Source of the DNA: Gulosibacter sp. 10
GTDB taxonomy: Bacteria; Actinomycetota; Actinomycetes; Actinomycetales; Microbacteriaceae
Direction of reading: 5' to 3'
Assembly (NCBI RefSeq): GCF_900163695.1
Contig: NZ_FUIC01000014.1
Location: 1-64,000, forward strand
Length of the DNA stretch: 64,000 bases
Positions within the stretch are counted from its first letter, which is position 1. Each line of letters starts with the position of its first letter. The position numbers were made by a program, and so were the translations under genes. A model generated the notes under the pieces. The model did no database searches. It was not told the origin of the DNA and saw only the letters and a list, made by a program, of their open reading frames with translations. This document shows, in pieces, positions 33,385 to 45,459 of this stretch.

Positions 33385-33728
33385 CCCTGATCTGGGCCAC
33401 TCGCGGGCGGGAGTGGGGCTTCCGATTCCTCCGCGACGGCGGCCTCGACGATCCGCTGCCCGTCTACGACGAGGCCTTCGCGGGCATGGGCGCCGCCGCT
33501 TCCGGCGTCCGGCGCAGCGCCCGCGGCTGCGCCCTGCGCTTCCCCGACCCCGAGGGTCGGCGGGACCGGTCCGGGCGGGTCATCCCCCACGACTTCGTCC
33601 TCCTCGGCGCGGATGCGGAGGACATCGGCACGCTCGAGGACGGGATGCGCGCGGTCTGGCCCCGGGTCGCCGAGGAGTTCGCCCGCGTCTGGCGCTCCCC
33701 CGAGCCGCCGAGCGCCGCGACCGGCTGA
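33381..33728 (+). CDS. hypothetical partner of the TRAFAC GTPase
   Basis: The 115-residue soluble protein starts [21 protein letters not shown] and contains [20 protein letters not shown]. It overlaps the GTPase gene by 4 bases, so it is translationally coupled and probably acts with it. I do not recognise a domain. Confidence 0.6.
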   Translation: MTLIWATRGREWGFRFLRDGGLDDPLPVYDEAFAGMGAAASGVRRSARGCALRFPDPEGRRDRSGRVIPHDFVLLGADAEDIGTLEDGMRAVWPRVAEEFARVWRSPEPPSAATG

Positions 33729-33781
33729 TCCGGGCGGTCCCGCCCGCACGGTCCCCGCGCATCCCCGCTCCGATAGACTGA

Positions 33782-36073
<2,292 letters not shown>

Positions 36074-36080
36074 CGATGGT

Positions 36081-36105
36081 CCCCGCCCGCCTCGAGCGGG
36101 CGGGG
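36081..36105 (+). terminator. icd terminator hairpin 1
   Basis: CCCCGCCCGC-CTCGA-GCGGGCGGGG, a perfect 10-bp GC stem 7 bases after the icd stop codon. Confidence 0.65.
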
Positions 36106-36112
36106 CCTCACG

Positions 36113-36160
36113 CAACAGGCGGGGCGTTCAACTCAGTGCAGTTGAGCGCCCCGCCTGTTG
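36113..36160. terminator. icd terminator hairpin 2 (21-bp stem)
   Basis: Arms 36113-36133 and 36140-36160 pair over 21 bp with one G-T wobble and a 6-base loop. The left arm begins CAACAGGCGGGGCG. A T5 run follows 14 bases downstream. It insulates icd from the iron-regulated gene next door. Confidence 0.7.
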
Positions 36161-36214
36161 TGATGCGAGAGACATTTTTCGAGATTCGGTTCACAGCAAC
36201 CGCCCCTCGATAGA

Positions 36215-36233
36215 TAAGGTTAGCCTTACCTGA
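36215..36233. promoter_or_regulatory. DtxR/IdeR-type iron box upstream of the SIP gene
   Basis: TAAGGTTAGCCTTACCTGA matches the 19-bp DtxR/IdeR consensus (TTAGGTTAGSCTAACCTAA) at most positions, including both AGGTTAG/ACCT cores. It lies 75 bases before the siderophore-interacting protein start. Iron-dependent repression is predicted. Confidence 0.85.
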
Positions 36234-36307
36234 TGCATTCGGCAAGAGGTGTGCCAGATTTTTTTTCGCAGCCCGCCGAGCACCCCGTCGGCCCGTAAGG
36301 AGCTCAC

Positions 36308-37207
36308 ATGACCACGCCGTTCCGGTTCTTCCCCGTCCGGGTGAAGGCGATCGAGGACCTCACCCCCGGTTTCCGCCGCTTCACCTTCGCCGATCCGTCG
36401 CTCGCGTCCTTCGCCGACCCCGGCTTCGACCAGCGCATCAAGCTCCTGTTCCCGATCGAGGGCATCGGCTACGAGGCGCTCATGGGCGCCGAGGACTGGT
36501 ACGGGACCTGGCGGGCGCTGCCCGACGGCGAACGGCATCCGCTGCGCACCTACACGACCCGGTACGTGCGAGCCGGCGAGCAGGAGCTCGACGTGGACGT
36601 GGTGGTGCACGGCGTGGTGGGGCCGGCATCCCGCTGGATCGAATACGCCGAGGTCGGCGACGAGCTGCTCATCCTCGGCCCCAACGCCGAGTACGAGGGC
36701 GAGCCGGGCGGCGTGGACTTCGTGCCGCCCGAGCGCACCGACCGATTCCTGATCGCGGGCGACGAGACCGCCGCGCCCGCGATCGCCGTGGCGCTCGAGC
36801 AGTTGCCCGACTCCGCCCGCGGCATCGCCGTCGTGGAGGTGCCGGAGACCGCGGACGCGGCCTACCTGCCCGCCCATCCCGGCATCGAGGTGCGCGCCGT
36901 TGCCCGCGACGGACGCGAGCACGGCGAGGCGCTCATCGACGCCACGCGCGCGGCCGTGGCCGAGCTCGCGCCCGCGGGCGAGCCGCAGCAGGTCGAGGAG
37001 ATCGACATCGACTCCACCACGCTCTGGGAGGTGCCCCGGCACGCGAAGGGCGGCGCCGCGCTCAAGCGCACCTCGCTCTACGCGTGGCTCGCGGGCGAGG
37101 CGGGCGCCGTGAAGACGCTCCGCCGCCACCTCGTGAGCGAGCGCGGCATCGACCGCCGCTCCGTCGCCTTCATGGGCTACTGGCGCATCGGCAAGGCCGA
37201 GAACTAG
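36308..37207 (+). CDS. siderophore-interacting protein (ferric-siderophore reductase, SIP/ViuB)
   Basis: The 299-residue protein is of the SIP family: an FAD-binding beta-barrel (LTPGFRRFTF; HPLRTYTTRYV with the RxYT flavin motif) and an NAD(P)H-binding half (RFLIAGDETAAPAIAVALEQLP), closing with the signature YAWLAGEAGAVKTLRRHLV and GYWRIGKAE. These cytoplasmic enzymes reduce Fe(III)-siderophore to release Fe(II). AAGGAG precedes the ATG, and a DtxR-type box lies upstream. The partner importer is probably the siderophore ABC system at 51229-55242, which has its own iron box. Confidence 0.93.
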   Translation: MTTPFRFFPVRVKAIEDLTPGFRRFTFADPSLASFADPGFDQRIKLLFPIEGIGYEALMGAEDWYGTWRALPDGERHPLRTYTTRYVRAGEQELDVDVVVHGVVGPASRWIEYAEVGDELLILGPNAEYEGEPGGVDFVPPERTDRFLIAGDETAAPAIAVALEQLPDSARGIAVVEVPETADAAYLPAHPGIEVRAVARDGREHGEALIDATRAAVAELAPAGEPQQVEEIDIDSTTLWEVPRHAKGGAALKRTSLYAWLAGEAGAVKTLRRHLVSERGIDRRSVAFMGYWRIGKAEN

Positions 37208-38073
37208 TCCTCCGGAGCGGCCTCGTAGGCGCTCGCGAGGCTCGCCAGGCGGCCGCGGGGATGCTTGGCCGCCGCCCGGTCCCAGGTCTCCTCGACGCCC
37301 GGCAGGAGCGCGCTCTCGATCCCGGCGTCCTCGAACGCCCCGCCCACGAGTCGCAGGATCTCGCGGAACAGGTCCAGGTCCGCGCCGTCCGGGCCGTACT
37401 CGCCACGCACCGAGTCGACGAGCTGCAGCTCGAGCCGGCGCGATCCCGCCCATCCGCCCATGAGCGCCTCGAGCGCGCCCTCCGGCTCGATCCCCGCATC
37501 GCGGATGAGCGCGGCCGCCTCCGCCGCCGCGACCGAGTGCGCCACCACGAGGTGCTGGTTCACGAGCTTGAGCGCGACGCCCGAGCCGGGGCCGCCGATG
37601 TGCACGATCCTGCCGCAGGTGGGCTCGAGATACGGCCGCGCGAGCGCCATCGCCTCGCCGCTGCCCCCCACCATGGTCACGAGGCTGCCCTCGGCCGCCC
37701 CCGCCGGCCCGCCCGAGACCGCCGCATCGAGGTAGTGGATGCCGCGCTCCGCCAGGTGCGCATGCACCTGGCGGCTCACGCGCGGCGCGATGGTCGCGTG
37801 CTCGATCACCAGCTCGGCCGCGAGGTGCTCCGAGAACGCCTCGTTGCGCAGGAACAGCTCCTCCACCGCGGCGGTGTCGCGCAGGCAGGACACGATCACC
37901 GGGCAGGCGGCGACCTCCTCGAGCGTCCCCGTGCGCAGTCCCGCCGCCTCGAGCTCCGCGGCGCGCTCCGCCCGCCGCGCCCAGGCCACGACCTCGTAGC
38001 CCGCTCCGCGCAGCCGCTGCGCCATGGGCTCGCCCATGACTCCCGGCGCGATGAATCCGATCTTCTGTGCCAT
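37204..38073 (-). CDS. 3-hydroxyisobutyrate dehydrogenase-family oxidoreductase
   Basis: The 289-residue NAD(P)-dependent beta-hydroxyacid dehydrogenase has a Rossmann N-terminus (KIGFIAPGVMGEPMAQRLRGAGYEV), the substrate motif DAAVSGGPAGAAEGSL, and a helix with the catalytic-Lys region (GVALKLVNQHLV). The usual GLGxMG is altered to GFIAPGVMGEP. It could act on hydroxyisobutyrate, tartronate semialdehyde or related acids. Its 3' end overlaps the convergent SIP gene by 4 bases; it faces guaB head-to-tail across an 81-base gap. Confidence 0.82.
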   Translation of the reverse strand: MAQKIGFIAPGVMGEPMAQRLRGAGYEVVAWARRAERAAELEAAGLRTGTLEEVAACPVIVSCLRDTAAVEELFLRNEAFSEHLAAELVIEHATIAPRVSRQVHAHLAERGIHYLDAAVSGGPAGAAEGSLVTMVGGSGEAMALARPYLEPTCGRIVHIGGPGSGVALKLVNQHLVVAHSVAAAEAAALIRDAGIEPEGALEALMGGWAGSRRLELQLVDSVRGEYGPDGADLDLFREILRLVGGAFEDAGIESALLPGVEETWDRAAAKHPRGRLASLASAYEAAPED

Positions 38074-38154
38074 TCTCGGCTCCTTTCACACGACTGCCCC
38101 GCCGCTCCGGTCGGAGCCGCGGGGCAGGTCGTTCAGCATCGCGTCGTGCGACGG

Positions 38155-39762
<1,608 letters not shown>

Positions 39763-39872
39763 TCATCCTACGCGCACGGCACGGTTTCGGCACCCGTCGC
39801 CCCGCCCTCCGGCCACCCGCGGTCGCGGCGGCTGCCGACCGCTCCGGTCCGCGGTCTTCCACCCCCGTCTCT

Positions 39873-39944
39873 GCACTAGGAGGGCGATGACGGGGCCATC
39901 CCCCGCTCCCGGCGGGGATGGCGCTCCCACTGCCCTCCTAGTGC
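39873..39944. repeat. nested palindromic element
   Basis: Outer arms GCACTAGGAGGGC (39873-39885) and GCCCTCCTAGTGC (39932-39944) are perfect over 13 bp. Inner arms GCCATCCCC (39895-39903) and GGGGATGGC (39914-39922) are perfect over 9 bp. It is followed by a direct repeat of GATCCGCCGACCG (39946 and 39967). Confidence 0.8.
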
Positions 39945-40008
39945 GGATCCGCCGACCGATGATGCAGATCCGCCGACCGCGTTCACGGACGGCGTTCCGC
40001 GCAGCGGA

Positions 40009-40014
40009 TACCGT
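40009..40014 (+). promoter_or_regulatory. -10 element of the methyltransferase gene, predicted leaderless start
   Basis: TACCGT ends 6 bases before the ATG at 40021, with no SD. Confidence 0.4.
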
Positions 40015-40020
40015 AGACGC

Positions 40021-41235
40021 ATGGATCGCGACGAACTCTCCGCCCTGCTCACCCGCGAGACGCTCGACCTGCTCGACCGGTTCGCGACGCTGGACAGCGC
40101 GGCGGACGCCCTCGGCGCGGTGACGACGCTCCGGAAGGCGGGGGCCGATGCGCGCACCTCCGCGGCGGTGCTGACCCAGCTCAAGCTGCGTCGCCGCGCG
40201 GTCGCCAAGTTCGGCGACTTCGCCGACAGGATGCTCTTCACCGAGGACGGCCTCGCGCAGGCCACCCGGCTGCAGGTCGCCGCGCTCCACGGGCAGCGCT
40301 TCCGCAGCGCCGGGGTGCGGCGCATCGCCGACCTCGGCTGCGGCATCGGGGCGGATGCGATGACCTTCGCGGCGCTCGGCTTCGAGGTCGCGGCCGTGGA
40401 CATCGACGAGGTCACCGCCGCCATCGCCACCTACAATCTCGCGCCCTTCCCCAATGCCAGGGTCGCGCACGGCGCCGCGGAGGAGTTCGATCTCGAGGGA
40501 TTCGACGGGGTCTTTCTCGACCCCGCCCGCCGCACGGGCCGGGAGGGCGCGACCGAGCGAGGCGGTTCGCGGCGGCTGGCCGATCCCGCCGATTGGCGCC
40601 CCTCCCTCGAGTTCGCGTTCGGGCTCGCCGCCCCGGAGCGCTCGGTGGGCGTCAAGCTCGGGCCGGCCTTCGCGCACGAGCTGATCCCCGCCGGCGCCGA
40701 GGCCCAGTGGGTGTCCTCGGGCGGCGAGCTCGTGGAGTGCACCGTCTGGCAGGGCGGGGCCGCGCTTGCGGGCGTGGCGCGTTCGGCGCTCGTCATCCGC
40801 GACGGCGCGGCGCACGCGATCTCCGCACCCACCCCCGCCGAGGAGGCGGGCGACGCCGCGATCGGCGAGCTCGGGGCCTGGCTGCACGAGCCGGATCCCG
40901 CGATCATCCGCGGCCGCTTCATCGGCAACCTCGCGCACAGCGTCGAGGGGCGGATGATCGCGCCGGAGATCGCGTGGATCACCACCGACGAAGCGGTCGA
41001 GACCCCGTTCGCGCAGTCCTTCCGCGTGCTCGAGCGGTTCAAGCTCGATCGCGCACTGCTGAAGAAGGCGCTGCGGGCGCGCGGCATCGGCGCGCTCGAG
41101 ATCAAGGTGCGCGGAGTCGACCTCGATCCGGCGCAGTTCCGCAAGGAGCTCGCGCTCAAGGGCGATGCGTCCGCGACGCTGATCTGCACGCGCATCGGCG
41201 AGCAGCGCGTCGCGATCCTCGCCGAGCGCCCTTGA
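40021..41235 (+). CDS. class I methyltransferase with THUMP-like C-terminal domain
   Basis: The 404-residue protein has a central SAM-binding fold (motif I DLGCGIGADAMTFAALG; acidic VDIDEVTAAIA; motif IV region GVFLDPARR) and a C-terminal THUMP-like region (LDRALLKKALRARGIGALEIKVRGVDLDP). Members are widespread in actinobacteria and are presumed RNA methyltransferases. The N-terminal helical block LTRETLDLLDRFATLDSA is typical. No SD; the ATG lies 6 bases after a TACCGT -10. Confidence 0.8.
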   Translation: MDRDELSALLTRETLDLLDRFATLDSAADALGAVTTLRKAGADARTSAAVLTQLKLRRRAVAKFGDFADRMLFTEDGLAQATRLQVAALHGQRFRSAGVRRIADLGCGIGADAMTFAALGFEVAAVDIDEVTAAIATYNLAPFPNARVAHGAAEEFDLEGFDGVFLDPARRTGREGATERGGSRRLADPADWRPSLEFAFGLAAPERSVGVKLGPAFAHELIPAGAEAQWVSSGGELVECTVWQGGAALAGVARSALVIRDGAAHAISAPTPAEEAGDAAIGELGAWLHEPDPAIIRGRFIGNLAHSVEGRMIAPEIAWITTDEAVETPFAQSFRVLERFKLDRALLKKALRARGIGALEIKVRGVDLDPAQFRKELALKGDASATLICTRIGEQRVAILAERP

Positions 41236-41657
41236 CCCCAGCGGTGCCGCGGCCGTTCGACCGAGGCGTCGGTCGTAGCCGCGCCCGCGCTTGGGCCTCG
41301 GCGACTTCGTGAGACGCTTCGGTCGTAGCCGGGCCGACACCTGTGCGCCGTGGCTCAGAGCTGGTCCGGGCGCATCCCACGGCCCGAATATGAAGCCATC
41401 GTCTTCATCATCGCGGTTGAGACGCCCTACGGTTCCTGACGAATGAAGCGTTCATCTTCATCGTCTGTGAGCGTTCGGCCTGCCCGTGGAGATGAGCACC
41501 CGACGGGATCGTCGCGACCCGGCAGCGAGCGCTCGGCCTGCCTAGAACGCTGAAGCCGGCGTGCTTCGGCCCGCGACGGCACAAGCGCGAGGCGCGGCAA
41601 TTCTGGCAGGCACGATCCCTGGCAGGCGAGGAAAGCTGCGCCCCCTTCCCCTTCATG
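41236..41657. other. gene-free stretch with degenerate 50-59 bp direct repeats
   Basis: No credible gene. Three short words recur once each: GGTCGTAGCC (41271, 41321), the TGAAG-N7-CTTCA hairpin word (41390-41412, 41443-41465), and GAGCGYTCGGCCTGCC (41469, 41528). The spacings are 50, 53 and 59 bp, suggesting decayed repeats. Confidence 0.5.
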
Positions 41658-41776
41658 CCCGCCACACCCCGCGGACGTGAGGTATTTCGCAGTTGCCGAC
41701 GCGGATGTGAGGCTCCTGCCGGGTATCCGCGCCCCATTCCCGGCACTTCCCTCACATCCACGCGAAACACACATTC
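41658..41776. repeat. dispersed GATGTGAGG element, copy 2
   Basis: This copy matches 31592-31712 at about 80 percent: CGCGGACGTGAGGTATTTCG, an inner GCGGATGTGAGG (41701-41712), CTCCTGCCGGGTA and CCCTCACATCC. The outer inverted repeat is less perfect than in copy 1. The gap from here to 41917 (141 bases) shows nothing else. Confidence 0.75.
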
Positions 41777-41917
41777 GCACGCGTGGAAGCGGGGCAAGGT
41801 TCCGTTGGCATGAGGCCGATCGACGTCCGAGCCCCTTCGCGGCACAACACGGGCGCCCGCGGACGCGAAAACGGGCGGGCCAGCCGATGGCTGACCCGCC
41901 CGCGTGCGAAGCGTCGC

Positions 41918-42214
41918 TTAGGCGCCGACCTTCGCGAGCACGTCGCGTGCCGAAAGGATGAGGTACTCGCCACCGCCGTACTTCACCTCGGTGCCGCCGT
42001 ACTTCGAGTAGATGACCTTGTCACCGACTGCGATGTCGAGGGCGATGCGGTTGCCGTTGTCGTCGACGCGACCCGGGCCGACGGCCACGACTTCGCCCTC
42101 CTGGGGCTTCTCGGTAGCGGTGTCAGGAATCACGAGACCCGACGCGGTGGTCTGCTCGGCCTGGACCTGCTGGATGACAATGCGATCTTCGAGCGGCTGG
42201 ATGTTCACCGACAC
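41918..42214 (-). CDS. groES: co-chaperonin GroES (Cpn10)
   Basis: The 98-residue protein caps GroEL. It has typical GroES sequence: [18 protein letters not shown], the mobile loop [33 protein letters not shown], and [18 protein letters not shown]. The start is GTG at 42214 preceded by AAGAGGT. A CIRCE element lies 44 bases upstream. No groEL follows (the THUMP-like methyltransferase gene lies downstream on the other strand), so groEL must be elsewhere. Confidence 0.96.
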   Translation of the reverse strand: MSVNIQPLEDRIVIQQVQAEQTTASGLVIPDTATEKPQEGEVVAVGPGRVDDNGNRIALDIAVGDKVIYSKYGGTEVKYGGGEYLILSARDVLAKVGA

Positions 42215-42257
42215 TGTTGACCTCTTTCTAGGCATAACGATGTGTTTGGTTCGAGAC

Positions 42258-42284
42258 TTAGCACTCTCACCCTGAGGGTGCTAA
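42258..42284. promoter_or_regulatory. CIRCE element (HrcA operator) of groES
   Basis: TTAGCACTC-N9-GGGTGCTAA matches the CIRCE consensus TTAGCACTC-N9-GAGTGCTAA with one mismatch. HrcA repression with heat-shock release is expected. Confidence 0.9.
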
Positions 42285-42368
42285 GTCGAGTGTATGTGGC
42301 CGAGCCCGATGGTGCCACCTCAGGAGCGGGTCGGATGCGTACGCGGAGAGCGTACGCGCCGGTTCCCG

Positions 42369-43085
42369 CTAGACGAGGTACACCACGACCGCCGTCGCGA
42401 TCGCGATGAGCACGGCCACGCCGCCCGCGATGACCCCCAGCAGCGCGAGGAAGCGGCTCGAGCCGTTCAGGCGCATCGCGCCGAGCACGACGCCGATGAG
42501 GCCGAGCACGCCGCCGACCATCCAGGCCCAGTTCGGGATGAGCATGCAGCCCGCGCCGACCACGCCCAGGAAGAGGGCGAGCAGCGCGAGCGTGTCGCGG
42601 CCCTGCTGCGCCGTGCTCGTACCGCCGTACTGCGGCGGCACCATCTCCGGAGTGCCGGCCGGGGGCGCGAAGCCGCCGTACTGGGCCGGCTGCGGCGTGC
42701 CATAGGCGGGCTGCTGCTCGAACGGAGCGGCGCCGGGCTGGCCCGCGGCGGCCCGGTAGCCGGACTGGTCGTGCGTGACGCCGAACGTGCCGCCGTGGGC
42801 GGGCACCGCGCCATCCGCCGGGACGTTCGGCAGCGGAGGCATCTCGTCGTCCGAGGAGCCCACGTCGATCAGGTCGTCCTGCTCGTCGCCGGGCAGCGAG
42901 CGCCCCTCGCCGTAGCCGGAGTGGTCGCTGTCGACGCCGAACGTGCCGCCCGCCGCGGGCACCGCGGCGTCGTCCTCGGGTCGGGGATCCGCCGCGCCCA
43001 CGGCCGCGGCGTGCTCGGCGTTCGGCTCGCGGGTCTCCCCGGCCGCGGACAGCGAATCGTCCTTCGCACCGTTGGTTTCGGTCAT
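42369..43085 (-). CDS. membrane protein with long disordered N-terminus
   Basis: The 238-residue protein has about 165 residues of low-complexity, acidic then Pro/Gln/Tyr-rich sequence containing a near-repeat (GGTFGVDSDHSGYGE and GGTFGVTHDQSGYRA), followed by three helices (LALLALFLGVVGAGCMLIP; GVLGLIGVVLGAM; FLALLGVIAGGVAVLIAIATAVVVYLV). It resembles DUF4190-type actinobacterial membrane proteins with a disordered cytoplasmic tail. Function unknown. It lies just after the tsaD part of the t6A gene set in the same direction. Confidence 0.7.
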   Translation of the reverse strand: MTETNGAKDDSLSAAGETREPNAEHAAAVGAADPRPEDDAAVPAAGGTFGVDSDHSGYGEGRSLPGDEQDDLIDVGSSDDEMPPLPNVPADGAVPAHGGTFGVTHDQSGYRAAAGQPGAAPFEQQPAYGTPQPAQYGGFAPPAGTPEMVPPQYGGTSTAQQGRDTLALLALFLGVVGAGCMLIPNWAWMVGGVLGLIGVVLGAMRLNGSSRFLALLGVIAGGVAVLIAIATAVVVYLV

Positions 43086-43116
43086 ATCGCCGAGGCTCCT
43101 CCCCTGGTCTCTGCGC

Positions 43117-44730
43117 TCATCTTATGGTGCCCCGGAGTGAAGAACCTCGACTAGCTACTGAAGTTGCAGATTTCGCGCCCTCCGGATCCACCTGCGAGGT
43201 GGTCATCGGCAGGGTCGAGTCGGCCCCGAGCGCGAGCGAGGAGGGGCCGTTTCCGGCCATCACGAGCTGCGCGCCGAGCGCCGCGATCATGGCGCCGTTG
43301 TCGGTACACAGCCGCAGCGGCGGGATGTGCAGCGAGACCCCGGCCGCCGCGCAGCGCTCCGCGGCAAGCTCCCGCACCCGCGCGTTCGCCGCCACGCCGC
43401 CGCCGAGCAGCAGCCTCGGGATGCCGTGGGCCTCGCACGCGTCGAGCGCCTTGGCCACGAGCACGTCGGCCACGGCCTCGCGGAAGGATGCGGCGATGTC
43501 GGCCACGGGCACGGCCTCGCCCGCGTCCTCGAACCGCTCGACCTCGCGCGCCACCGCGGTCTTCAGGCCCGAGAAGGAGAAGTTGAAGCGATGCCGGTCG
43601 CGATCCTTCGGATGCGTGAGCCCGCGTGGGAAGCGGAAGCGCCTCGGGTCGCCCCCGGCGGCCGCCCGATCGATCGAGGGCCCGCCCGGGTACGGCAGCC
43701 CGAGCACCCTGGCGACCTTGTCGAAGGCCTCGCCGGCCGCGTCGTCGATCGTCTCGCCGAGCAGCTCCGATTCCCCCACCAGCGACTCCGCGCGCAGCAG
43801 CGAGGTGTGCCCGCCGGACACGAGGAGCGCGATCGCGGGGAACTCGACCGGCTCGCCCTCCTCGCGGAGCAGGTCAGCGGCGATGTGCCCCACGAGGTGG
43901 TTCACGCCGTAGAGCGGCGTGGAGCCCGCCACCGCGAGCGCCTTGGCCGCGCCCACGCCCACCATGAGCGCCCCGGCGAGCCCGGGCCCGCTCGTGACCG
44001 CGATCGCGTCGAGGTCCTCGAGGCCGACGCCCGCGGTCTCGAGCGCCTCCCGCAGCACCGGCACGAACGAGTCGACGTGCGCGCGGGCCGCGACCTCGGG
44101 CACGACGCCGCCGTACTTCGCCTGCTCGTCCATGGACGAGGCCACGGCGTTCGCGAGCAGCCGGGTGCCGCGCACGATACCGACGCCGGTCTCGTCGCAG
44201 CTCGTCTCGATGCCGAGCACGAGCGGGGCGCCCGAAGGCTTCGGATCGAGCCGGTCCCGCGCGGCCTCGATGGCCCGGTCGATATCGGCGCGCATCAGCA
44301 GCGCGCTCTCGCCGCTGCCGGCGTAGTAGTTCTCGCGCCGGCCGATGCGCTCGAAGCCGAGCCGCTCGTAGAGGATGCGCGCGGGGTCGTTGCCCTCGCG
44401 CACCTCGAGGAACACGAGCCTCGTGCCACGGGCGCGCGCCCATCCGAGCGCCTCGAGCAGCAGCCGGGTGCCCCAGCCGCCGCGGCGCGCCGACGGCTCG
44501 ACCGTGATGGTCTGCACGTCCGCCTCACCAGCGCCCTGGCCGGCGAGCACGCCCGCGTAGCCCGCGATCCGCTCGCCGTCGACGAGCACCCAGTAGCCCG
44601 TGTGGTCGCTCTCGAGCTCGGCCCGGAAGCTGTCCTCGCTCCACGCGTCCTCGGGGAACGCCTCTCCCTCGAGGCGCATGATCGCCTCGAGGTCGCCGAG
44701 CTCGGCCGGCCGGATGCGGAATTCGGTCAT
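43117..44730 (-). CDS. tsaD: fused RimI N-acetyltransferase - TsaD threonylcarbamoyltransferase
   Basis: One 537-codon frame with no stop encodes two enzymes. Residues 1-150 are a GNAT acetyltransferase of the RimI type ([18 protein letters not shown] acetyl-CoA site; [22 protein letters not shown] ending). An 18-residue linker leads to TsaD at about 169 ([16 protein letters not shown]), with metal-binding H278 and H282 in [15 protein letters not shown] and [13 protein letters not shown]. TsaD transfers the threonylcarbamoyl group to A37 of tRNA together with TsaB and TsaE. RimI normally acetylates the N-terminus of ribosomal protein S18. The only Met near the junction has no SD, so a true fusion is likely. 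Confidence 0.88.
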   Translation of the reverse strand: MTEFRIRPAELGDLEAIMRLEGEAFPEDAWSEDSFRAELESDHTGYWVLVDGERIAGYAGVLAGQGAGEADVQTITVEPSARRGGWGTRLLLEALGWARARGTRLVFLEVREGNDPARILYERLGFERIGRRENYYAGSGESALLMRADIDRAIEAARDRLDPKPSGAPLVLGIETSCDETGVGIVRGTRLLANAVASSMDEQAKYGGVVPEVAARAHVDSFVPVLREALETAGVGLEDLDAIAVTSGPGLAGALMVGVGAAKALAVAGSTPLYGVNHLVGHIAADLLREEGEPVEFPAIALLVSGGHTSLLRAESLVGESELLGETIDDAAGEAFDKVARVLGLPYPGGPSIDRAAAGGDPRRFRFPRGLTHPKDRDRHRFNFSFSGLKTAVAREVERFEDAGEAVPVADIAASFREAVADVLVAKALDACEAHGIPRLLLGGGVAANARVRELAAERCAAAGVSLHIPPLRLCTDNGAMIAALGAQLVMAGNGPSSLALGADSTLPMTTSQVDPEGAKSATSVASRGSSLRGTIR

Positions 44731-45335
44731 GAGGTCACCCGCTTGGGTACTGCGCCCGGCTTCGCGTCGGGCGCGCGGAGGTAGAGGACTTCGTCGGGCT
44801 CGGCCGGCACGCCCAGGAGCTCGCGGTCGAGCCAGGCGAGGGCGAGGTGCGCGGCCGAGACCTGCGCGGCGGGGACGTGCACGACGTCGGCGGGCACCGC
44901 ATCCGGCGCGACCAGCTCGAAGGCGCCCGCGAGGGCCTCCCCCGCGGGGAAGTGCGTGAGGGCGAGCTCGCGGCGCTTCGCGTCGGTCGTGACGTTGATG
45001 GCGCCGGCGTGCTCGGGATGCTCGTGGCGCCACTCGTGCGCGATGGCCTCGTGGCTGGGCATGGGGTGGAGCGGCAGCCCCCGCGCGAAGGCGAAGGCGC
45101 GCGCCGCAGCGACGCCCACCCGGAGGCCGGTGAAGGATCCCGGCCCTATGCCGCACACGACCTGCGTCACGTGCTGCGGGCCGATGCCCGCCTGCTGCAG
45201 GACCTCCGCGATGGCGGGACCGATGGACTCGGCGTGGTGACGCGTGTCGGCGATGCGCGACTGCGCGAGCACCCGACCTGCCTCGGAGACCACGGCCACG
45301 TCGGATCCGGCTGACGTGTCGATTGCGAGGAGCAT
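44727..45335 (-). CDS. tsaB: t6A complex dimerisation subunit TsaB
   Basis: The 202-residue protein is an ASKHA-fold partner and activator of Tsa[40 protein letters not shown] at 45335 follows GCGAGGAG. It overlaps the fused rimI-tsaD start by 4 bases. Many actinobacteria have tsaB, rimI and tsaD as separate genes or a TsaB-RimI fusion; here RimI is joined to TsaD instead. Confidence 0.92.
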   Translation of the reverse strand: MLLAIDTSAGSDVAVVSEAGRVLAQSRIADTRHHAESIGPAIAEVLQQAGIGPQHVTQVVCGIGPGSFTGLRVGVAAARAFAFARGLPLHPMPSHEAIAHEWRHEHPEHAGAINVTTDAKRRELALTHFPAGEALAGAFELVAPDAVPADVVHVPAAQVSAAHLALAWLDRELLGVPAEPDEVLYLRAPDAKPGAVPKRVTS

Positions 45336-45385
45336 GCTCGCCAGTCTACGCCGCGAGCCTCGACGCCCCGTACCCGGTCCCCTCT

Positions 45386-45450
45386 CCGAATCCTGGCCGC
45401 GAACCGTCGCTTCCCGCCCCTCGTACCGACATCTTGCGGCCAGGATTCGG
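45386..45450. repeat. palindromic AATCCTGGC element, copy 1
   Basis: CCGAATCCTGGCCGC (45386-45400) and GCGGCCAGGATTCGG (45436-45450) are perfect 15-bp arms. It lies inside the tsaE-tsaB gap of an operon, so it is unlikely to be a full terminator. A related, longer palindrome occurs at 58009-58069. Confidence 0.75.
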
Positions 45451-45459
45451 CGAGGGCGG

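Noticed and set aside
36191-38089. A 632-codon minus-strand frame over the SIP gene and dehydrogenase
   Set aside because: It is antisense to the clearly recognisable SIP gene and out of frame with the dehydrogenase; it reflects GC-rich sequence.
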